Shown here: piece after piece, positions 60,630 to 64,000 of the stretch
How the letters are laid out: every line of letters begins with the position of its first letter
Position numbering within the stretch: the first letter of the stretch is position 1
Assembly: GCA_028751875.1 (NCBI GenBank)
Contig: CM054145.1
Coordinates: 11,423,562 to 11,487,561 of the forward strand
Length of the DNA stretch: 64,000 nt
Direction of reading: 5' to 3'
From: Rapana venosa
Taxonomy: Eukaryota; Mollusca; Gastropoda; Neogastropoda; Muricidae
The notes under the pieces: model-generated
The model's database searches: none
What the model was told of the DNA's origin: nothing
Seen by the model: only the letters and a program-made list of their open reading frames with translations
Position numbers and translations under genes: made by a program

Positions 60630-61271
60630 CCTAATAACACAAGGACAATCCTGTTAAAGCTGATTGCTTTCTTTGAAACCATAAAGCAGACGAAGCAGAC
60701 AGGTATCCGAAGGGAGATTGTAAAGTATTCTGAAGACGCTTTTGTGTCTTTTCTGCTGAAATCTGTCCAACGTGTTATATGATAAATGCTTGAAACTTTG
60801 AATTTTTCGACTGAATTTTTTGGGTGGTGCTGTCAATGAATTTGTCACTTGATCCATAGAAAGCATGCATAGATGACATAATGAGCATGTATGTGTGTAT
60901 ATGTACAACAAACATTTATTTTAGTGTTTTCAATAAAACATGGATGCACAGTTTGTATGTCGAGTGTAATACGGATTATTTGGGGTGTTAAAATGAATGT
61001 TAATTTAAACAAAATACATAGCTTGTTCTGAAATGATATTTGAATGAATCCGTAATCGCATGCATCCGTGTAGATGACGTGGAGTATAGCGGACATCCAT
61101 AACTAATGGAAAGGGAAAGGGCTTCAAAAATCCAACACATTGTTTACTGGTCGGAATCAAAATCCGGCTCATGCTTTGCTGGTCGAGTTCGAAACCCAAC
61201 CCGCGTTTACCCTGATAATGTCTGAAATCCATACCACGATTTTCAGGTCGGATCCTCTTTCCAATCGCGCC

Positions 61272-61550
61272 CTTTTGATCACATCAGGTCCAAAACCCAA
61301 ACCACCTTTTGATGTCACCGGGTCCAAAATCCAAAACACCTTTTGATCCCAGCGGGTCCAAAATGCAAACCAACTTTTGATCCCAGCGGGTCCAAAATCC
61401 AAACCAACTTTTGATCCCAGCGGGTCCAAAATCCAAACCACTTTTTGATCCTACCGGGTCCAAAATCCAAACCCCTTTTTGATCCCCACCGGGTCCAAAA
61501 TCCAAACCACTTTTTTTTTTTTATCCCACCGGGTCCAAAATCCAAACAAC
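61272..61550. repeat. 34-bp minisatellite in copy 1
   Basis: About eight units of roughly 34 bases, each containing TTTTGATCCCA, GCGGGTCCAAAATCC and AAACCA. More diverged relatives (GGTCGGAATCAAAATCC, GGGTCGACAATCTAGG) extend the pattern on both sides. One unit has a T-run expansion. Confidence 0.9.
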
Positions 61551-61847
61551 CATTTCTTGGTTGGGTCGACAATCTAGGCCATATTTTGATAAGTGATTGT
61601 CCTTTCCTGGTCAAGTCTAAAAGTCAACCCATTTATATCTTCGGGTTCAAAGCGCACCCACCTATATATCCATCCGTCAAAAATCTAACCCATCCTTTTC
61701 CAGTCAGATCGAATATCCAATACCATTTTACACTTAACCATGAAACGAAGATTGGTTTTTGCTCTGCAAGTCTTGTTTACATTTCTGCATCATTCCTGCA
61801 GCAAACACTGCGTGCAAAATGTAAAACAATACATAAGCTATTTCACG

Positions 61848-61999
61848 TCAAACACGCACACACATACACTTACACTCATACTGATATGCGACTCAAAAAT
61901 CATGTCGCTCAACCTCCCTCCCGCACAGACACAACAACACATACTCAAACACACGCACACACACACATACAACACACACTACACACACACACCCACACA

Positions 62000-62037
<38 letters not shown>

Positions 62038-62083
62038 CACACACACACACAAAACACACACAACACACAACACACACACACAC

Positions 62084-62150
<67 letters not shown>
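61848..62150. repeat. (CA)n block ending copy 1
   Basis: CA-rich, at first interrupted (ACACACGCACACACATAC) and then nearly pure, on the plus strand. Confidence 0.9.
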
Positions 62151-62153
<3 letters not shown>

Positions 62154-62810
62154 AACGCTCAAATCCTAATAACACAAGGACAATCCGGTTAAAGCTGTTG
62201 CTTTCTTTGAAAACCATAAAGCATACGAAACAGACAGGTATCCGAAGGAGATTGTAAAGTATTCTGAAGACGCTTTTGTGTCTTTTTCTGCCTGAAATCT
62301 TGTTTAACGTTTTATATGATAAATGGTTGAAAACTTTGAATTTTATCGACTAATTTTGGTGGTGCTAGTCAATGAATTTTGTCACTTGACATAAAAAGGC
62401 ATGTATAGATGACAAATAATGAGCATGTATGTGTGTATATGTACAACAAACATTCATTTTTAGTGTTTCCAAAAAACATGGATGCACATTTGTATGTTCG
62501 AGTGTAATACGGATATTTGGGGTTTGAAATGAAATGTTATTTAAACAAAAAATACACAGCTTTTGTGAAATGATAGTTGAATGGAATCCGTAATTCGCAA
62601 TGCTCCGTGTAGATACGTGGAGTATGCGGACATCCATAACTTAATGGAAAGGGAAAGGGCTACAAAAATCCAACATATTGTTTACTTGTCGGAATCAAAA
62701 TCCGCTCATGCTTTATGGTCGAGTTCGAAACCCAACCCGCGTTTTTCCTGAAGATGTCTGAAACCCTACCAACGAATTTCCAGGTCGGAATCCTCTTTCC
62801 ACTCCACCCC

Positions 62811-63188
62811 CCTTTTTGATCACTATCAGGTTCCAAAACCCAAACCACCATTTGATGTCAACCGTACCAAAATCAAACCACCTTTTGATCCGACCGGGTC
62901 CAAAAATCGAAACCACTTTTGATCCCAGCGGGTCCAAAATACAAAGCAACTTTTGATCCCACTGTCCAAAATCCAAACCAACTTTTTGATCCACACCCAC
63001 GGGTCCAAAATCAAAACAAATGTAACCCAGTTTTTTTATCCCCAAGTGGGTTCCAAAATCCAAACCACTTTTTGATCCCCACCGGGTCCAAAATCCAAAC
63101 AACTTTTTGATCCCAACCGGGTGCAAAATCCAAACCACTTTTTTTTATTTTTATTTTTTATCCCACCGGGTCCAAAATCCAAACAACC
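62811..63188. repeat. 34-bp minisatellite in copy 2
   Basis: About ten units of the same minisatellite as in copy 1, with more small indels and two extra units. The T-rich unit at the right end is shared with copy 1. Confidence 0.9.
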
Positions 63189-63475
63189 ATTTCTTGGTTG
63201 GGTCGAAAATCTAGGCCATATTTTGATGAGTGTCCTTTCCTGGTCAAGTCAACCCATTTATATCTTCGAGTTCAAAGCACACCCACCTATATATCCATCC
63301 GTCAAAAATCTTAACCCACCCTTTTTCCGGCAGTTCCGGAATATCCAATACCATTTACACTTAACCTGAAACGAAGATTGGTTTTTTGCTCCAAAGTCTG
63401 TTTACATTCTGCATCATTCCAGCAGCAACACGGCGTGCCAAATGTAAACTATACAAAAGCTATTTTCACGTCAAA

Positions 63476-63643
63476 CACGCACACACAAACACTTTACACT
63501 CATACTGATAGTGCGACTCAAAAAAGCATGTTCGCTAAACCTCTTTCCCGCACAGACCACAACAACACATAACTCAAACCAGTAACACACGCTCAAACAG
63601 ATACACATACCCACACACACAAATAAAACACACACACACAACA

Positions 63644-63674
<31 letters not shown>

Positions 63675-63681
63675 CACATCA

Positions 63682-63722
<41 letters not shown>

Positions 63723-63948
63723 CACCACCACACACACACCACACACACACACACACAACTCAAACAGAAACAGCACACAACATACATACACACACAAACA
63801 ATATGGAACACACACACACACACACACACACACCACACACACACACACATTACACACACACACACACACACACTCACCCACACACACACACACACAACAA
63901 CACAACACACACACCACACACACACACACACACTCACAACACATACAC
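63476..63948. repeat. (CA)n block ending copy 2
   Basis: CA-rich with CACC, ACTC and AACTCAAACAGAAACAGC interruptions. Longer and less pure than the block ending copy 1. Confidence 0.9.
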
Positions 63949-64000
63949 GCAAATGCTCATTACCTCTACTCTGTCACTCACAAAACTAATATGCCTTTTA
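63949..64000. repeat. 2-kb tandem repeat unit, start of copy 3
   Basis: GCAAATGCTCATTACCTCTA and the following ACTAATATGCC match the start of copy 1 including the segment deleted in copy 2. The unit therefore continues beyond the window. Confidence 0.8.

Larger units (their letters stand above)
60151..62150. repeat. 2-kb tandem repeat unit, copy 1
   Basis: Begins GCAAACGCTCATTCACTCAC after (CA)n and ends with another (CA)n block (about 61848-62150), after which GCAAACGCTC recurs. In order it holds a unique 460-base segment (60161-60629), a segment beginning CCTAATAACACAAGGACAAT, the minisatellite (61272-61550) and the terminal (CA)n. Some stretches are locally open (for example 61445-62257 on plus), but they cross the minisatellite and the dinucleotide run and show no protein-family motif. 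The unit is not assigned to a known element. Confidence 0.85.
62151..63948. repeat. 2-kb tandem repeat unit, copy 2, with 467-bp deletion
   Basis: Starts GCAAACGCTCAAATCCTAAT, joining the unit head directly to the segment that begins at 60630 in copy 1. About 467 bases (60161-60627) are therefore missing. The rest follows copy 1 with many single-base differences, through the minisatellite (62811-63188) to a (CA)n block (63476-63948). Confidence 0.85.

Noticed and set aside
61169..61614. Repetitive WFGFWTRWDQK / LDFGPxGIKS frames on minus as a repeat protein
   Set aside because: Three frames are open at once because the 34-bp unit lacks stops. The unit length is not a multiple of three, so no stable peptide repeat is encoded.
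61445..62257. 270-codon open frame as a possible host gene
   Set aside because: It runs through the minisatellite and the CA block, has no recognisable motif and is not kept open in copy 2 of the tandem unit.

Overview
This is metazoan repeat DNA. I found no host gene, tRNA, rRNA or prokaryotic operon. The mix of elements (L2-like, RTE-like and RNase H-bearing non-LTR retrotransposons, and a tRNA-type SINE whose tail reads GCGCTATATAAATTCC(ATT)n) is what I would expect from a mollusc or another lophotrochozoan. That assignment is inference. Two gaps of exactly 500 N (13969-14468 and 41001-41500), together with many single-base homopolymer indels between near-identical copies, suggest a noisy long-read scaffold with arbitrary gap sizes. 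Broken frames may therefore be partly sequencing error.

Layout. 1-5471: a SINE on the minus strand, a (CA)n tract, then a plus-strand non-LTR element (here LINE1) that has been invaded twice. A 5'-truncated L2-like tail sits at 1046-1228. An RTE-like element sits at 2641-4940 with a 12-bp target duplication, and itself carries an L2-like insertion at 3356-4690. 5472-13968: CA-rich satellite that grades into a 20-bp tandem repeat, ATTAGACACACCACACACAC. 14469-59966: long TG-rich arrays built from (TGTATG)n-type monomers with recurring landmark cassettes. Embedded in them are at least seven minus-strand pieces of RNase H-bearing, I/Nimb-like non-LTR retrotransposons: 17086-17907, 23071-25096, 28200-33009 (A), 34087-38655 (B), 41546-42089 (D), 42699-50044 (C) and 58005-58541 (E). 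B and C are almost the same sequence. C also contains a 2.3-kb RTE-like insertion with an 11-bp target duplication, and B preserves the empty site. A second SINE, plus strand and 5'-truncated, is at 39467-39875. 59967-64000: the array switches from TG to CA, followed by a roughly 2-kb tandem repeat containing a 34-bp minisatellite and (CA)n blocks.

How it fits together. At every clear junction between a primary LINE and an array, the strand that encodes the LINE is also the CA-rich strand. The rule holds when the arrays change strand: LINE1 is plus where the arrays read CA, and all the others are minus where they read TG. Five of the minus-strand elements also share a 3' terminus, with a TCACT/AGTGA hairpin followed by a GAAGA-like end directly abutting the CA-strand repeat. 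The simplest reading is a non-LTR lineage that inserts in one orientation into CA-type satellite, or that carries such a repeat as its tail and builds head-to-tail arrays. This is the most interesting candidate in the window. It is inference from junction structure and has not been tested.
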